Shown: positions 48,408-61,522 of the stretch, in pieces
Numbering within the stretch: the first letter of the stretch is position 1
How the letters are laid out: each line of letters opens with the position of its first letter
Assembly: GCF_963259705.1 (NCBI RefSeq)
Contig: NC_081849.1
Coordinates: 55,090,093 to 55,154,092, forward strand
Length of the DNA: 64,000 nucleotides
Direction: 5' to 3'
DNA from: Myotis daubentonii
Taxonomy: Eukaryota > Chordata > Mammalia > Chiroptera > Vespertilionidae
The notes under the pieces: model-generated
What the model saw: only the letters and a program-made list of their open reading frames with translations
What the model was told of the DNA's origin: nothing
The model's database searches: none
Program-made: the position numbers and the translations under genes

Positions 48408-48636
48408 GCCCTCGCTGGTTTGGCTCAGTGGATAGAGTATCAGCCTGCAGACTGAAGGGTCCCGGGTCAAGGGTGCATACCTTGATTGCAGGCTCAATCC
48501 CCGGACCCTGTCAGGGTGTGTGGGGGAGGCAACCAATCAGTGTGTCTCTACATTGATGTTTCTCTCTGTCTCTCCCTCTCCGCTCCACTCTCTCTAAAAA
48601 TAATGGAAAATATCCTCTGGTGAGGATTGGAAAAAT
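48408..48636 (+). mobile_element. Ves SINE, older subfamily
   Basis: Head gccctcgctggtttggctca, tail with 'atcctctggtgaggattgg'. Perfect 14-bp duplication agcacaaatctttt (48394-48407 and 48637-48650). A short deletion affects the middle of the tRNA-like part. Confidence 0.95.
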
Positions 48637-48650
48637 AGCACAAATCTTTT

Positions 48651-50143
48651 GTTACAATTTGCCTAACCTATCATAACTATATTAATTGGAAATATTTCAG
48701 TTATACATGAGAGAAACCAACTCAAATTAGGTTCAGCAGGGAGAGAGAATTTGTTGGCTGTCATAACTGAAAATTTTCAGGATGATTTTCAGCTATCACT
48801 AAATTTAGAAAAACAATTAATCAATTGATTAGTTTAGGTTTTTCTCCTGGCTCTTTATTATGTGCCAGCTTTATTCTCAAGAAAGTCCTTCCCAAAAGAG
48901 GATAAAGATGAACATGAAAAACTATAAGCTTTTAGTAAATCAGTTTATAATGTTTAGCAGAAATAGTTACTCTTTTTCCAAATTATTTTAATAAAATGCT
49001 AGCCTAATTGGTACATATTTATTTAACCAGGCTGGCATAAGCACCCACTCAAAAAACTTGGGAATGACGATGAACTCACATGAAACCCATGTACTGAGAT
49101 TAGAAAACTATTGTTCATTGAAGATAACATTTCTAATATATGGGCATTAATATGCAATAGCCAAATTGCCAAATATCTCCAAAGACCCGCTGAATTTTAT
49201 GCTCTTATACCTGCTCACCTGTCCAGCCCATCTGTAACTCTTATCACCTCCTATCTCCTGGTCCACCCATAATGAGCTCTTTGCTGTTCCCCAAACATGT
49301 CTCATATATGCAGACATTCACAAACACAATTGTATTGGTCAGAAACAATTTTCCAATTTTCTCAAACTCCCTAAACTTCCTTCATGTTACTATTTTGACA
49401 TCATTTCCTCCAAGAAACCTTCCTGACCCTCTATTTGTAGGTTAGCTGTTCCTTTATTGCCTAACTACCAGCCTGTCTTCCCCTTATAGGTATTAAGGTC
49501 AGGCCCAGTGTCTTGTCCATTACTGCATTCCCAGCTCTCAGTACAGTTCTTGGGCTCAAGAAATATAAATAAATAATCCTGGAGAAATTAATAAAACTTT
49601 CCGGAATTTCTTCATTTGCAACTTCACTGTAACAATACATTACTAACAAGGTTATTTTGTGCTTTTAAAGAGACAATGTCCATAAAGTATTTAATCTATT
49701 GCTTCATGGAGCTAGAAGTTATATAACTATTTCCTCTCTTCCTTCCTATAAAATGGAAATAACTTGTCAATTCACGTCATGAAGCTGAAAGCCATATAAT
49801 ATTTTAAAGTGTAATTGTTGTTGTAGAGCAGAGTTCTTCAAATTAAAGGGAGAGAAGCCAAATTGAGCCTACTGCCTAATTTGAATTTTATATTTTTAAA
49901 ATGTTTACATTTTAAATAGTTATATATTTATCTATACAATATCCTTAATGTTATTGCTTGTCTCCCAAATCCTAAAGTATTTCCTATATGGTCCTTTAGG
50001 AAAAAGTTTGCTGACTCTGCCCTAGAGTATTCCATAATTAATTTATATGTGATTGAAAAGTAAAATTCAGCAACCCTTTGGAGGGCTGGGCATTGTAAGT
50101 ACTAAAGCCCTTTTTGTCATTCAGTGTAAAATTTTTAATTCAA
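48651..50143. other. unique DNA with an L2 relic
   Basis: L2 3' text is recognisable at about 49350-49585 (aagaaaccttcctgaccctc, ccagctctcagtacagttct). The rest is unannotated. Confidence 0.5.
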
Positions 50144-50362
50144 GCCGAAACCGGTTTGGCTCAGTGGATAGAGCATTGGCTTGTGGACTGAAAGGTCCCA
50201 GGTTTGATTCCGGTCAGGGGCATGTACCTGGGTTGCCGGCACATCCCCAGTAGGCGATATGCAGGAGGCAGCTGATCGATGTTTCTCTCATCGATGTTTC
50301 TAACTCTCTATCTCTCTCCCTTCCTCTCTGTAAAAAAATCAATAAAATATATTAAAAAATGT
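50144..50362 (+). mobile_element. Ves SINE
   Basis: Head gccgaaaccggtttggctca, near-consensus body. Perfect 12-bp duplication tttttaattcaa on both sides (50132-50143 and 50363-50374), so a young copy. Confidence 0.97.
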
Positions 50363-50374
50363 TTTTTAATTCAA

Positions 50375-52376
50375 CTTAACATATTGAAAGTCTTATCAAT
50401 AAAATTATTAAAAGGAAAAAGGAATCTGTTACTGTGCTTTGAGGCACTGGCTCTTTTTGAAAATCTGGGATTTCTGCTCAGATAAAGGCATGTATGCAAA
50501 CACATTAAAATTTTCATAGATTTCCATCCGAGCCTAGCCTTCCTGCTTCCTATCTATGAACTATGCAAAAAAAATTCAAGGACCATGAACTTAAAATTTC
50601 TGCTCTATTTTTGTTGCCAAAAATTTAGTTGTATATTAAGAGTGAAAATGAATGCAAAACCCACAGAGACAGACTTTTTCTATTTGTATCAGATGTTTAT
50701 TTTCCTTTTAGAGAGGGGAAGTGAGCTGGCCTCAGTAAGAAACTGGCTGATAGACATTACTGACTCTGAAGTTGATTTTAGCTGCTCTTCTTCCTTCAAC
50801 AGCAAGATATTTTAAAAAGTAAATTATAAATATGGGCTATATAGGAAGCTATATTATAATTCTCCAATGGGATTGCCATACCTCATCTTTCATTTGAACA
50901 TTGGGGAAGCGAAATATTCATGTCAAAGTAAAACTCTTGATAAAGCTTTCAGGAATTTACTTAATGCACTCCAACCTCATGGGTTTGGCTCCATGCTCTG
51001 GAGCTGAAAATAGCTAACAAATGGCTTTCCAGCATTGCCTAGGTTTGATTGTATTTCTGTTCTGTTTGTTGGCATGCATGATATAGAGAGATGACTTCAT
51101 ATCTATTTAATTGTTCTCTCATTAAGAAATTTATTTTAAGTGTTTCTTAGTCAGAGATACTTTCATTTCATCTCATCCATAGTCTAGACATTGCAGGGTT
51201 AAAAACAAATTAAAAATCCCTTCCAAAATGAAAGCAGCAAAAAGACAAAAAATCTGGAACAAATGTTCAAAGTTCAAAACACGCACACACATGTTGAAGC
51301 ACAGGGTTTTGCCTAGGTATGCTGTACATACCTGGGTAGATATACATGCATGTTTCCCAAAATTAAAATTAATTTATTAACTACTTGAAGGAAGTATGGT
51401 CATTTCAAAAAAATGTTCCCAAAACCATATTTACATTGAATTCTCCCTGCCCTGGGGGAGAACTCAGGAAGATGGATTTTAGATGAAGTAAGTTTTCTAG
51501 ATATAAGATGAGCTCTTCATTTTGCTCCATGGTGGGTGAGAAGAAATTTGGGGAAACTGAGAATTGCATTGAGACCCAGGAGGGTTCATGAGCAATGCCT
51601 CTGGCTGCAGGTCAGAACAGAAGGTTTCAGGAAAACAAGACTGTTTCTGTGGGAGTGGTCACTCATTTCCTGTCCTAACAGTTATAATGCAGCCTTGGCT
51701 AATTCAACCCACAATTGTTTGAATAAACTTTTGGTGAAGTATCATTGAAGGTCAGTGTCAAGATAAATACACAAGCCTTTGTCTTCAAGGGGCTAACCAG
51801 GGTGAGAGAGAGGATGCATGTGACTAATTCTAACAGAAGGCATGCTAGACTTTTTAAAATTAAAAGCAGAGATCTGCCTCAAGTTATAGTAGCAAATGTG
51901 TCCCCCAAAAGAAGGAAATCACCCAGGATAATTTTTATGCACTCTGAACATTCAGTCCTCAGTGACACCTTAAAAACTACATGCTGTGGTTGTTATATTT
52001 AGGATCATTTATTTTTACCCCAGAAGGTATCCAACTTATAGTAGAGTCGGTTTTTCAGCATTTTAATTCTCCAGTATCTAATGCCAATTTAGAATCCCTG
52101 ACTTAAAAGGTAGCTCCTTACTTCTCAAGTTTTCAGAGAAATGCTGAATGTTATTTATAGTTAGTTTTCATTCTCCCACTTCACAATAGATACCATCAAT
52201 ACAAGAAAATTAAAATCTGTCTGATGATTGGCCCAATGCAAACAAACTGTTCAATAGTATCCTGAAATGAGGTGGAAAAAGACCCTCAAAGAAAACAGAC
52301 TATTTTTCCAACTCCTCCCACACATGGATAGATTTTCATCAAAATATCCCAAAATTTTTAAGAATTTATTAAATAA
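50375..52376. other. unannotated DNA
   Basis: No recognised gene or repeat. Open frames of 66-85 codons near 50585, 51536 and 51745 lack splice signals or motifs. Confidence 0.5.
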
Positions 52377-52711
52377 CTAGAGGCCCATTGCAGGAAGATC
52401 CCTGCAAGAATAGGGCTTCCTGTGGCCGGAGCAAAGCAGAGAAGGGAGCGGAACTCTCCAAGGCAGGCTTCCCTCTCGCCTCCACTGCCCCACGTGCTTC
52501 CCTCCCATCTCTGCTGCCCTGCTTGCTCGTCCGCAGCTTCACTCCCTTCTGCAGCACTTGGCTTCCTTCTACATTGTCTTCAGTCTTCGCTCTGCGCCTG
52601 CATATGCAAATTAACCGCCATCTTTGTTGGGTTAATTTGCATACTCATCTGATAGGCTGGTGGGCATTGCAGAGTTACACAATTTGCATGTTTCTCTTTT
52701 ATTAGTGTAGA
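52377..52711 (-). mobile_element. HeliBat non-autonomous Helitron
   Basis: Minus strand: 5' tctacactaataaaagag, 3' gggcctctag, with A and T at the flanks. It shares the 5' end and the aaagatggcggttaatttgc region with module A and with the 6410 element, but ends normally and is not fused. Confidence 0.94.
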
Positions 52712-53904
52712 TTTTCATTATCTTAAATATTATGAGCTGGAGAAATACCTTCTATGTTATTGAAAAATATGTATCAAAATATTATTAAAAACACATTGGA
52801 ACTGGAAAAGAAAAAAATTAATTATCTGGAAAATTAATTTATGCAGAATACTTTACAATCCAGTATACCAAAAACATATATTAGAAAGCAGGATTAAAGA
52901 GAGTGATCACACAGTGATATGTTATTTGATGTAATCCAGTAGATAGTGGGAGTTGGACTTCTCAGTGTGATTTCTCTTGAAATCTAAAAGGCATGTTAAT
53001 ATTTTAAAATTCAGACCCTATTCAGCACTACTTTGAAAACAAACAAACAAAAAAGAACTATTGAATCTTCATCTCTAAAATTCAGTGCCTTTAATATAAA
53101 CAGACAAGTGGTCAGGTTCCTAACCTATATCTCATCTTCAAGGTGAAGAACTGTTTTTATATTTATCGGAGAAACTCATAATGAAAAGTAACGTGCTCTT
53201 CTGACACATCAAAGAACATTGTATGAAGAGCCACATTCCAAACCCTGGGCCTCTTTAGAGTTTTGTTTTTTTCACACAAGGAATTTTATGATTTGACACT
53301 TGTGAAAATTATACCTTGAGCTTACTTGGGAAGTTGACTTCAGGGTGGACTAAACTCAGTGTCTTCCCACTATCCTTTAAATACAGTTGTATTTTTTATA
53401 ATTTGTAACTGTGATTAATAAGTAAATAGAATATTTACTCTATTTTATAATGCTCAAGAATTAAATACTATATACCAAATAGACAAATGTAAAAATAAAT
53501 ACCATTCCCTTTTTATTTTTTTGGAATGGATGCTAACTTAGACGTTACTGATATTTGGTGAAGAGATTAACAAATAAAATTTACACATTATTTTTTAACA
53601 GCATTTTACCCTATATATTTCTTAAAGCAAAGCTTTATTCCATTTATCCTGTGAGGAATGTGTGCATGAGGTCAGACACATGATAAACTCTAGGTAGACA
53701 TGAAAAATGTTCCTTAAAATGTAATGACATTTGACTATATTCAGTGTATGCGTATGTTTTTGATGGGATATACTTGAATTGTCTCAATGGTAAATAATTT
53801 ATTAGTTTTATATAAAAGCTAGCATATGTTTTAAGTTTTCTTCCTTCTCAAATATTTATATCTGTCACCCTATACCCCCTATCTTCCCTGTCAGTCTCAG
53901 TGGA
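52712..53904. other. unannotated AT-rich DNA
   Basis: Nothing recognised. Confidence 0.5.
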
Positions 53905-54259
53905 TAATCTTTACCAGAAAACAGGTTGGCAATTTATCCTAAAGATAAACATAATTGTCATATGACCCAGCAATCTCATTTCTGCAATTTTACTAAGATG
54001 TATGTTCACACAAGAAAATGACCATGAATGACCATTGTAACTGTATTTGTAATCACAAAACCTGGAAAGAGCCCATATGTTCTTCAGTGGGTGAATGAGT
54101 AAGCAAATCATGGTTCATTCTTACAGTGGACAGCTACTCAGCCATACAAAGCAAAAAAATAATTGCTAAGCATAACTTGGGTGGATCTTAAGAGCATTGT
54201 GTTGAATGAAAAGAAATCTCAAAAGGTTACATATTGTATGATTCCATTTCCACAACAGT

Positions 54260-54479
54260 TTTTTAAAATATATATTTTATTGATTTTTTACAGAGAGGAA
54301 GGGAGAGGGATAGAGAGTTTGAAACATCGATGACAGAGAAACATCGATCAGCTGCCTCCTGCACACCTCCCATTGGGGATGTGCCCACAACCAAGGCACA
54401 TGCCCTTGACCGGAATCGAACCCAGGACCCCTCAGTCTGCAGGCCAACACTCTATCCACTGAGCCAAACCAGTTAGGGC
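54260..54479 (-). mobile_element. Ves SINE
   Basis: Reverse Ves inside the L1; duplication cacaacagt at 54251-54259 and again at the right end. Confidence 0.96.
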
Positions 54480-54589
54480 ACAACAGTCTTTTTTTAATGA
54501 TTATAATTTATTAGTTTTGCCTCATCATTCTTTTAGCAAGTTATTTATTTTTTAGCATGTTATTTTTTTTGCCATGTTTTGCTTTTTCT

Positions 54590-54690
54590 TCTTTTAATCT
54601 TTATTCTTGAAAGTATTACATAGGTCCTCCTTCCCCCCCTCCCCATTAACCCCTTCCAGCCCGCTTCCATCCTCCTCTCCCCCTTGGTAA
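54590..54690 (-). mobile_element. second copy of the unidentified short retroelement
   Basis: Shares 'tttattcttgaaagtattac', a C-rich run and 'cccattaacccc' with the insert at 26747. It also starts with T-rich DNA. No clear target duplication was found here. Confidence 0.6.
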
Positions 54691-55065
54691 GTCAGTTATA
54701 GTAATGGAGATGAGAACATTGATTGCTGGGGTTAAGAAGAGGAGGGTAGTTTATGACTATGTAGGGGTAGCCTGAGGATGTCTCCTTGGGAGATGGCTCA
54801 TTTTTGTTTTCTGGTTCATGTCAGTAGTTGTATTAATCTATATATGTGATAAAATTTGAATGAACTATACAACTATTGAAATCTAAATAAGCCTGTAGTT
54901 TAGTTACTAGTAGTATTGTACTGGTACCAGTTTCCTGGTTTTAATAACGGTACTTTGGGTATGTAAGATGTTATAACTGGGAGAAGGTGGGTGAGTGAGT
55001 GATACATAGGAACCCTCTACTATTTTCTGTTGCAACTGCTCTGTGAATCTACAATTTTTAAAATT

Positions 55066-56256
55066 TAATTAGAAGCTTGCATAGTGCTCTCTCAGTGTCC
55101 CACTATTAAGCATAACACAAGTCTTCTGACACTTGCACCCATACTGTTTTCCTTCTATCCTGTTAGAGTAGAGGAGCACACCTCTCCCATCTAAGACCTG
55201 GCTCTTCAAATGGCTTCTCATCTCATCTCTCCACAATTTATCAACAATCCATCCTATCTGTTTTATGTACATTTTTCTCTCCTCTGGATCTTTCCCAAGT
55301 GTTTGTAAATTTTTTCAGAATATCTGCCCTCAAAAAAGTATTTTCTTTATTTGATACCTATATACTATCAGTTTTCTGCCCATTTTCAAAACCAAACTTA
55401 CCAATTGTGTGTCAATGTGTATACACACAGAATCTACCTCCTCACCTACCATTTTTATTTCAACCTACACCAATGCTCATGCATCGTGTGTTCAATAATC
55501 ATGGAAGGAAGGACTGGTAGAAGGCAATCAATAACACCCACACCACTAAATCCAATGGACTGCCTCCTACTGCTTGCCCAGGTCTTGTTTCATACTTCTT
55601 TGTGTGATTATTTGATTATTATCTATCTTGTTATTAGACTAACATAATAGATTATTTGTTCTTATTGTTACTGTACTCTTGAACATAGTAGATGTCCAAT
55701 TGTCTAAGCCTAAAGTTAACATCTATGCATAATCAAGCAAGAACAATTCTTTTACTTAGACAAATCTGTTACTCCAGTGACATAGATCCACTATTTGAAA
55801 TATCCACTTGGTAATGGATGGATATACACTTAGAATGCATCTCAAGATGATCATTTTCAAAACTGAATTCAATATTTTTTCCTAAAACTTATATATGTCC
55901 AGTGCTCTCCATTTAAAAGAATTGCACCTCCATGTATCCAGTTACACAAGCCTCAAATGTAGAAACTATTCCTACATTTATGAACCATAACATCCAAAAC
56001 ATCTTTGTCTTATAAATTTATCTCCTAAATAGTAAGTGAATGCAGCTTTTAATTTTCTGAAATGCTAGTATATTTTCCCACCTATCAGTTCTCATTCAAA
56101 TGGCGAGTTCCTCCTAATTAGTCTTTCCACTTCTACATATGAGTTCATAAAATATATTAATAGATATTATATTAATGTATATCAATATCTTATGTGATAT
56201 AACCTATTATGATGTTATGTATTCTATAATAATATCTAACTATATTACATCTAAAA
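55066..56256. other. unannotated DNA, possible intron
   Basis: Nothing recognised. Confidence 0.45.
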
Positions 56257-56375
56257 TACAGAGTGGGGCAATAGTAGTTTTATAGTTGTGACTATATGAA
56301 ACACTTCATTATTTTATTACTAATTGAATTATTTTCATATGAACCACTGTAAACCTTCTTTTGCCCCACCCTATA
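56257..56375. mobile_element. mariner-type MITE
   Basis: Inverted termini cagagtggggcaatagtag and the inverse of ctt(c/a)ttttgccccaccct, bounded by TA. Same family as 8016 but slightly shorter (119 bp). Confidence 0.88.
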
Positions 56376-56697
56376 TTAAAAATATTATCTAATATATATT
56401 TTAATTACATATAATATATTATACATCAGTATGTATATTAATATATAGAAGTATAAAAATCAATTCATAAATATACTCATATATGGCTTCCTACCCAAAT
56501 CCAGTTCCCTTGGGCTCTGTATATCTAACAAACAGGAACTGTGTTTACTCTGTATCAGTCCCTGTGTAAGATATTTGAGATATTAAAAGTGTTCAAGATT
56601 CATTTCTAGCCCTCAAGGTCCTTAGTCCTAAACTCTACTATAGGTTGTCTGACTGATCTTGCACTTCCCTTTATCCCTGATAATCTTGACATTCTTT

Positions 56698-57092
56698 ATA
56701 ATGGGCTGAATGTGTCACCCCAAAGTTCAAATATGAAAGTCCTAACCCTCAATACCTCACAATGTGACTTCTTAAGAGACAGGATCTCTAAAGGGGTAAT
56801 TAATTTTTAAAAAGTAATGAGGGTGGGCCTTAATCCAATATGACTGGTGACTGCATATGAGGAGATTAGGACACACACAGGTGCTCACACAGGTGCTCAC
56901 ACAGGTGCAAGGCCATGTATATACACAGGGAGAAAACAAACACCCACAAGTCATGGAAAGACACCTTAGAAGAAATAAACTCTGCCAGCACCTTGATATT
57001 CGACTTCTAGACTTCAGACCTGCGAGGAAATAAGCTTTTGTTTAAGCCACCAAGTCTGGGACACTTTGTTACGGCCAGTCTTAGCAAACGAG
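56698..57092 (+). mobile_element. MaLR LTR (MLT1-type)
   Basis: 'taatgggctgaatgtgtcac', 'aatatgaaagtcctaaccct', 'gccagcaccttgatattcga' and 'tttaagccaccaagtctggg' follow the MaLR LTR pattern in direct orientation. A short tandem of (caggtgctcaca) lies near 56879-56905. Confidence 0.85.
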
Positions 57093-57875
57093 TAGATTCT
57101 CTCTCTGTATATAGGTCTTTACTGTTCATATCTCAGCATGATTTGCACAAAGCTGCCTTAAGACTTTAATAACAAGCACTCAAGCTTGGTGGAGGGCTTC
57201 AGAATGTACGTTATTGTATATGCGACACCTTATTTAATCTGAACACCAGCCTGAGGACATCGGTGCTTTATCTTCTTTATTCACACGGTTTTCCCTAAGG
57301 TCTCTCAGTAAGTGATGGAGCCTGGATTAAAACCTAGGGTGTTGGAGTCTCAACTTGATGAGTGTCTAACAATCGCCTGAGTATTCCACAAAGTGTACAA
57401 CGAGCAACACAGAATTAGCTATAATTGGCTTTCTTCACAAAAAGTGGTTAACACAATAGGTTTCTTTTATTTGTTCTCATCAAGGAGTTCAGTGGTGCAA
57501 GTGTGGAGCTGTGTGTGAGTCTGTAGCCTCTGGTGACTAGCTGAAACATTTACCATCAATCGGAATCAAACACCTCACAACAGTATTCTCCAAATGATGT
57601 TCATTAAGTGAAGCTTCCTTCTCTCACAACCTAAAATAATCTTTGATTTGCAGAAATAAGCAAGAACAGAGGCCTGGGGATATTCAGAGGAGATTCCACC
57701 ACAGAAAACAGAATGTGGAAGTTGTTAGTCTTTTTGGTTTCTATGAGCTCTTATGATAACGAGTGATTAAAATTACAGTCTGGTTATACATAGAGATTTT
57801 TATTTCCATCCATACTTCTTTTTTCCCTCTAAATAAACCATTGATATATATGGGTGGGTAAACAGAATTATGGTT
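57093..57875. other. unique DNA with a MIR trace
   Basis: A plus-strand MIR-like stretch at about 57205-57345 (taaggtctctcagtaagtga, ggagcctggattaaaaccta); otherwise nothing recognised. Confidence 0.5.
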
Positions 57876-57950
57876 AGATGGATGGATGGATGGATGGATG
57901 GATGGATGGATGGATGGATGGACAGACATAGAGAGATAGATGATAGATAA

Positions 57951-58004
<54 letters not shown>
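57876..58004. repeat. compound tetranucleotide microsatellite (GATG)n-(GATA)n
   Basis: About 11 GATG units (57876-57921), a 28-bp transition, then about 14 GATA units (57950-58004). Open frames through it (Ile-His-Pro-Ser and Tyr-Leu-Ser-Ile repeats) are artefacts. Confidence 0.97.
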
Positions 58005-58480
58005 TTAATAACCATAAAATATGTTATCTCTTAGATAAGTTTGGGGTTTGGTCATTACCTGATCTCAGGTGAGAAATTCCATGTCTCTCATCATGCATTT
58101 TATTTTTATCATCATTGTAATGTCAATCCCTATTTGGTGAGCTCTTACATCACAAGTTCTTGCATCATCTATACTACTTTCTTACACAGAACAAGAAGAA
58201 AATTTTCTTTGTTTTGTGGAAAATTAGACCCCATGTTGTTTCAGAAAGTCATGTTGTTACCCATTCAGTCACAAAACTCCAGTTAAGAGCATATTGTGCA
58301 GCTGGTACCCAGTTCTTAGTTGCTTTAATAATCTTAACATATTACAAATTCAACTACCAAGTTTGAAGTTATCTGAAAAATGTAATTATGAATCAATACA
58401 TTGAACATCCCAATTGACTTTTTAACTTAATTGTCCACTAATAAAAACAATGAACCTTTACATTTAAAAAATGGATTAGA
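58005..58480. other. unannotated DNA, possible intron
   Basis: Nothing recognised. Confidence 0.45.
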
Positions 58481-58707
58481 GCCCTAACCGGTTTGGCTCA
58501 GTGGATAGAGCATCAGTCTGCGGACTCAAGGGTCCCAGGTTCAATTCCAGTCAAGGGCGTGTACCTTGGTTGCGGGCACATCCCCAGTAGGAGGTGTGCA
58601 GGAAGCAGCTGATCGATGTGTCTCTCTCATCGATGTTTCTAACTCTCTATCCCTCCTCTCTCTTCCTCTCTGTAAAAAATCAATAAAATATTTTTAAAAA
58701 AGTGTTT
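58481..58707 (+). mobile_element. Ves SINE
   Basis: Near-consensus head gccctaaccggtttggctca. Perfect 15-bp duplication aaaaaatggattaga (58466-58480 and 58708-58722): a young copy. Confidence 0.97.
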
Positions 58708-58930
58708 AAAAAATGGATTAGAACAGTCACATATATGAGCTTTTATTTAGGAGCAAATTTTTGGAGTCAATTATATTTTACACTAAGAAATACATCTGCA
58801 CATGAATACAAATTTATTAGTGAATATTGCATATTTGTACACAGAAATGTAAAGCAGAATGCTTTATGAGCACTGTGAATACATTGCAGGCAAAATAATT
58901 ATATTTTACTGACTTATTTTCAACTTTCAC

Positions 58931-59164
58931 CTGAACATAATTTAGATTGTTGGTGAGAGGAGGCTTAATTATTAGATTTCTCATTACTTTATTTGTTTCA
59001 GTTCTCTTTAAAAAATACTGTATTTCAAAAGGCAACTTGCACTTTCCTCTTTTAGACCTAGACAACCCTGTGAATCTTAAAAGAATGGCTCTAGATGGCA
59101 CATTATTGATGGCTGCCTTCTGATTATGGTTTGCTATTGGTAATGCTCTTGAAAAGCTCTTGAT
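58931..59164 (-). CDS. candidate internal coding exon of an unrecognised gene
   Basis: On the minus strand, a strong pyrimidine tract ending ttttgttcttttcag precedes exactly 78 open codons, then caggtgaaagt as donor. The translation begins IKSFSRALPIANHNQKAAI, includes RAILLRFTGLSRSKRGKCKL and NLIIKPPLTNNLNYVQ, and is basic and protein-like. Both ends are phase 0. The open frame continues past the donor to about 58817 and also before the acceptor, so openness alone is not decisive; the acceptor quality and exact codon multiple are the main support. I do not recognise the protein or see a known domain. Confidence 0.55.
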
Positions 59165-60178
59165 CTGAAAAGAACAAAATAAATTCAGTCTAAGTCTGGG
59201 CATCAAACTACAACCAAGTAACCCATTTATACTCACAGTCTCATCTGTGCTTCTCAAGCTTTTTTTCCCTAAGCAAATCAATGTATGTCTTGTCTGGCTT
59301 TACAGCAAAAAAAAAAAATAATAAAATAATAAAAAAAATAATAATAATAAAAACATTATCCAGCAGTTGGCACTTCTAGTGTCTCTCCTATTGATTTATA
59401 GGTTCCTTTACTTAACTTACAGAGATAATAGAAAAGGAAAGGGAAACTAGTGTTTTTAGGTATCCCATGATGCTTTGTGTCAAAATTATAGTTGAACTAT
59501 TGTGTAACTTATGTTTTTTGTTCTGGTTTAAAATAGCGGAGTCTCAGAATTCAAGAGTTTAGCATTTCAAAATATTCATTTCAAAAAACAAGAAAATTGC
59601 TTGTTTTTACTTTTAATCAGATACATGTAATTTACTTATTTATAATGAAGTAAAGACATCACTTGGTTGCCTTTTGAACTCATCTATCCATGAAATGGAA
59701 ATCAGCTCTCAGTGGCATTATATAGAGTTGCCTGTCTAATTAAATGAAGCTTGGTATGGCTAGCTAAAATAAGAGTTCAAATAAGAAGCCTATGAGGTGA
59801 GAGTTTTATCAGGAAAAAGAAAAGCTTAATTGATTGAAAAATTGAGTTCAAAAATTTAATATTTATTCAAATACTATAAGATAGAAAAACAAAAATTTGC
59901 TTTGGCTATTTCAAGAGTTTAGAGGAGAAATCATATGACCCCACCCAAACAGACACATTTGAATTTTAATGCAAGCTTTAAAAATTACTAAATTATTATA
60001 GCTCTCGATAAATGGGTGGGCAGAAGAAAGCAAATGATAGGGATTAATGTTAATTTATTTTTGGTCTGCTTTTGCTTTTGCTAGACTTCCAGCGTTTTAC
60101 TCTCACTTGGAAGTTCTTTTCCTGTAGTTTATCAATAGAGGTAAACCAAACTTCTCTACTCATAATAAATTATTTTTT
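59165..60178. other. unannotated DNA
   Basis: Contains an A-rich (AATA)n-like stretch at 59309-59352; nothing else recognised. Confidence 0.5.
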
Positions 60179-60390
60179 AAATATATTTTATTGATTTTTT
60201 ACAGAGAGGAAGGGAGAGGGATAGAGAGTTAGAAACATTGATGAGAGAGAAACATCACTCAGTTGCCTCCTGCACACCTCCTACTGGGGATGTGCCTGCA
60301 ACCCAAGTACATTCCCTTGGCCTGAATCGAACCTGGGACCTTTCAGTCCGCAGACCGATGCTCAATCCACTGAGCCATACCGGGTAGGGA
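60179..60390 (-). mobile_element. Ves SINE
   Basis: Reverse Ves, flanked by an 18-bp duplication with two mismatches (60161-60178 and 60391-60408, core aattatttttt). Confidence 0.95.
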
Positions 60391-61054
60391 CATTATCAAT
60401 TATTTTTTCCAGTCAACCTTCTTTCTCTTATTCACAAAAAAGCATTTTCTAATATATTGATTACTATAATTCCTGGATGAGACACCTGAATTCTATAAAT
60501 TTAAACTCTCTTTTCTAGATATAGAAAGACTTGTGCTTTTGGAAGTAAATGATAGAGAAAGTAAAGTGCACAGGACTGGAAGGCAGGAATCTCTTAGTTC
60601 CAAGTCTTTAATTGACATTAAAACAATCTAGATTTAGACATCTCAAAGGCCAGGTGTTACATCAGAACAATTAAATTCAGAGATCTTCAGGAGAGAAATC
60701 AGATACCAGCATTTTTAAGAAATTTTTAGGAAATACCCTTTACCATAAAATTTAGAAACCACTGTACTAGGTGTAGTTCTGTCTTTATTATTGTAATGAA
60801 CTTGGGCAAATCAATGAATGTTATTAGACCCCCAGCTCCTTATCTGTAGAATGAAGGTCAGTGTATTTAATGGTGGTGGTAAGAAGAGGTACTAATGCAT
60901 TTTTTTTCTCAATAAAAACTACTTTATATTAGTAAAACATGAATTACAAAACTAGGAAGAATATATTTCTAATCATTCCAGATTAGGGATGGGAATTGAA
61001 ATTTCATCTTTAAAAATATCTATGGATCTGGTTCTTCATTTAAAAATCTTCCTG
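60391..61054. other. unique DNA with a MIR trace
   Basis: MIR-like text at about 60770-60890 (cttgggcaaatcaatgaatg, ccttatctgtagaatgaagg). Confidence 0.5.
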
Positions 61055-61240
61055 CTGTTGCCAGTGTGGCTTAGATGGTTGGGCATTATCCCATGCACAA
61101 AAGGTTGTCGATTGGATTCCAGGTCAGGGGGGCCTGCAGGAGGCAGCAGATCAATGTTCAGTCTTACATGGATGTTTCTCTTTCTCTCTCTTTTCCTGCC
61201 TTTCCCTCTCTCTAAAAATCAATTAAAAAACAACACAAAG
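61055..61240 (+). mobile_element. Ves-related SINE, third subfamily
   Basis: Head ttgccagtgtggcttagatgg with 'ggattccaggtcaggg' and a catggatgtttctcttt body, CT-rich region and caattaaaaa tail. The tRNA-like part is shortened in the middle. Confidence 0.85.
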
Positions 61241-61522
61241 AAACCTTTCTAGTTACTCAGCTGTAATTGCCACATCTGTGCACCAATCCCAAATTATTTC
61301 CAACCCATTGCCATTTGTTATTTTCGTTGCTCTATTTTCTTCTTCATAACTCATCTCATTTTTTATATTATTTATACATTTACTTATTTAATGAATGTAC
61401 TGTCTAGTTACAATGTAAGTTTCATAAGAGTAAGGATTTATTACTTTGTCCACTTTTGAACCCAGTATGGTGAGTATTTCACATATTTTTTGTGTATTTT
61501 TATTGTATTTTTATTGTATTGA
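61241..61522. other. unannotated AT-rich DNA
   Basis: Nothing recognised beyond an L2-like phrase near 61370-61450. Confidence 0.4.

Larger units (their letters stand above)
53905..55065 (+). mobile_element. old L1 3' region, twice interrupted
   Basis: 'catatgacccagcaatctca', 'cagctactcagccatacaaa' and 'ggttacatattgtatgattc' are typical old-L1 3' text. A Ves SINE (54260) and a short retroelement (54590) lie within it, and L1-like text appears to resume until about 55060. Confidence 0.75.
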
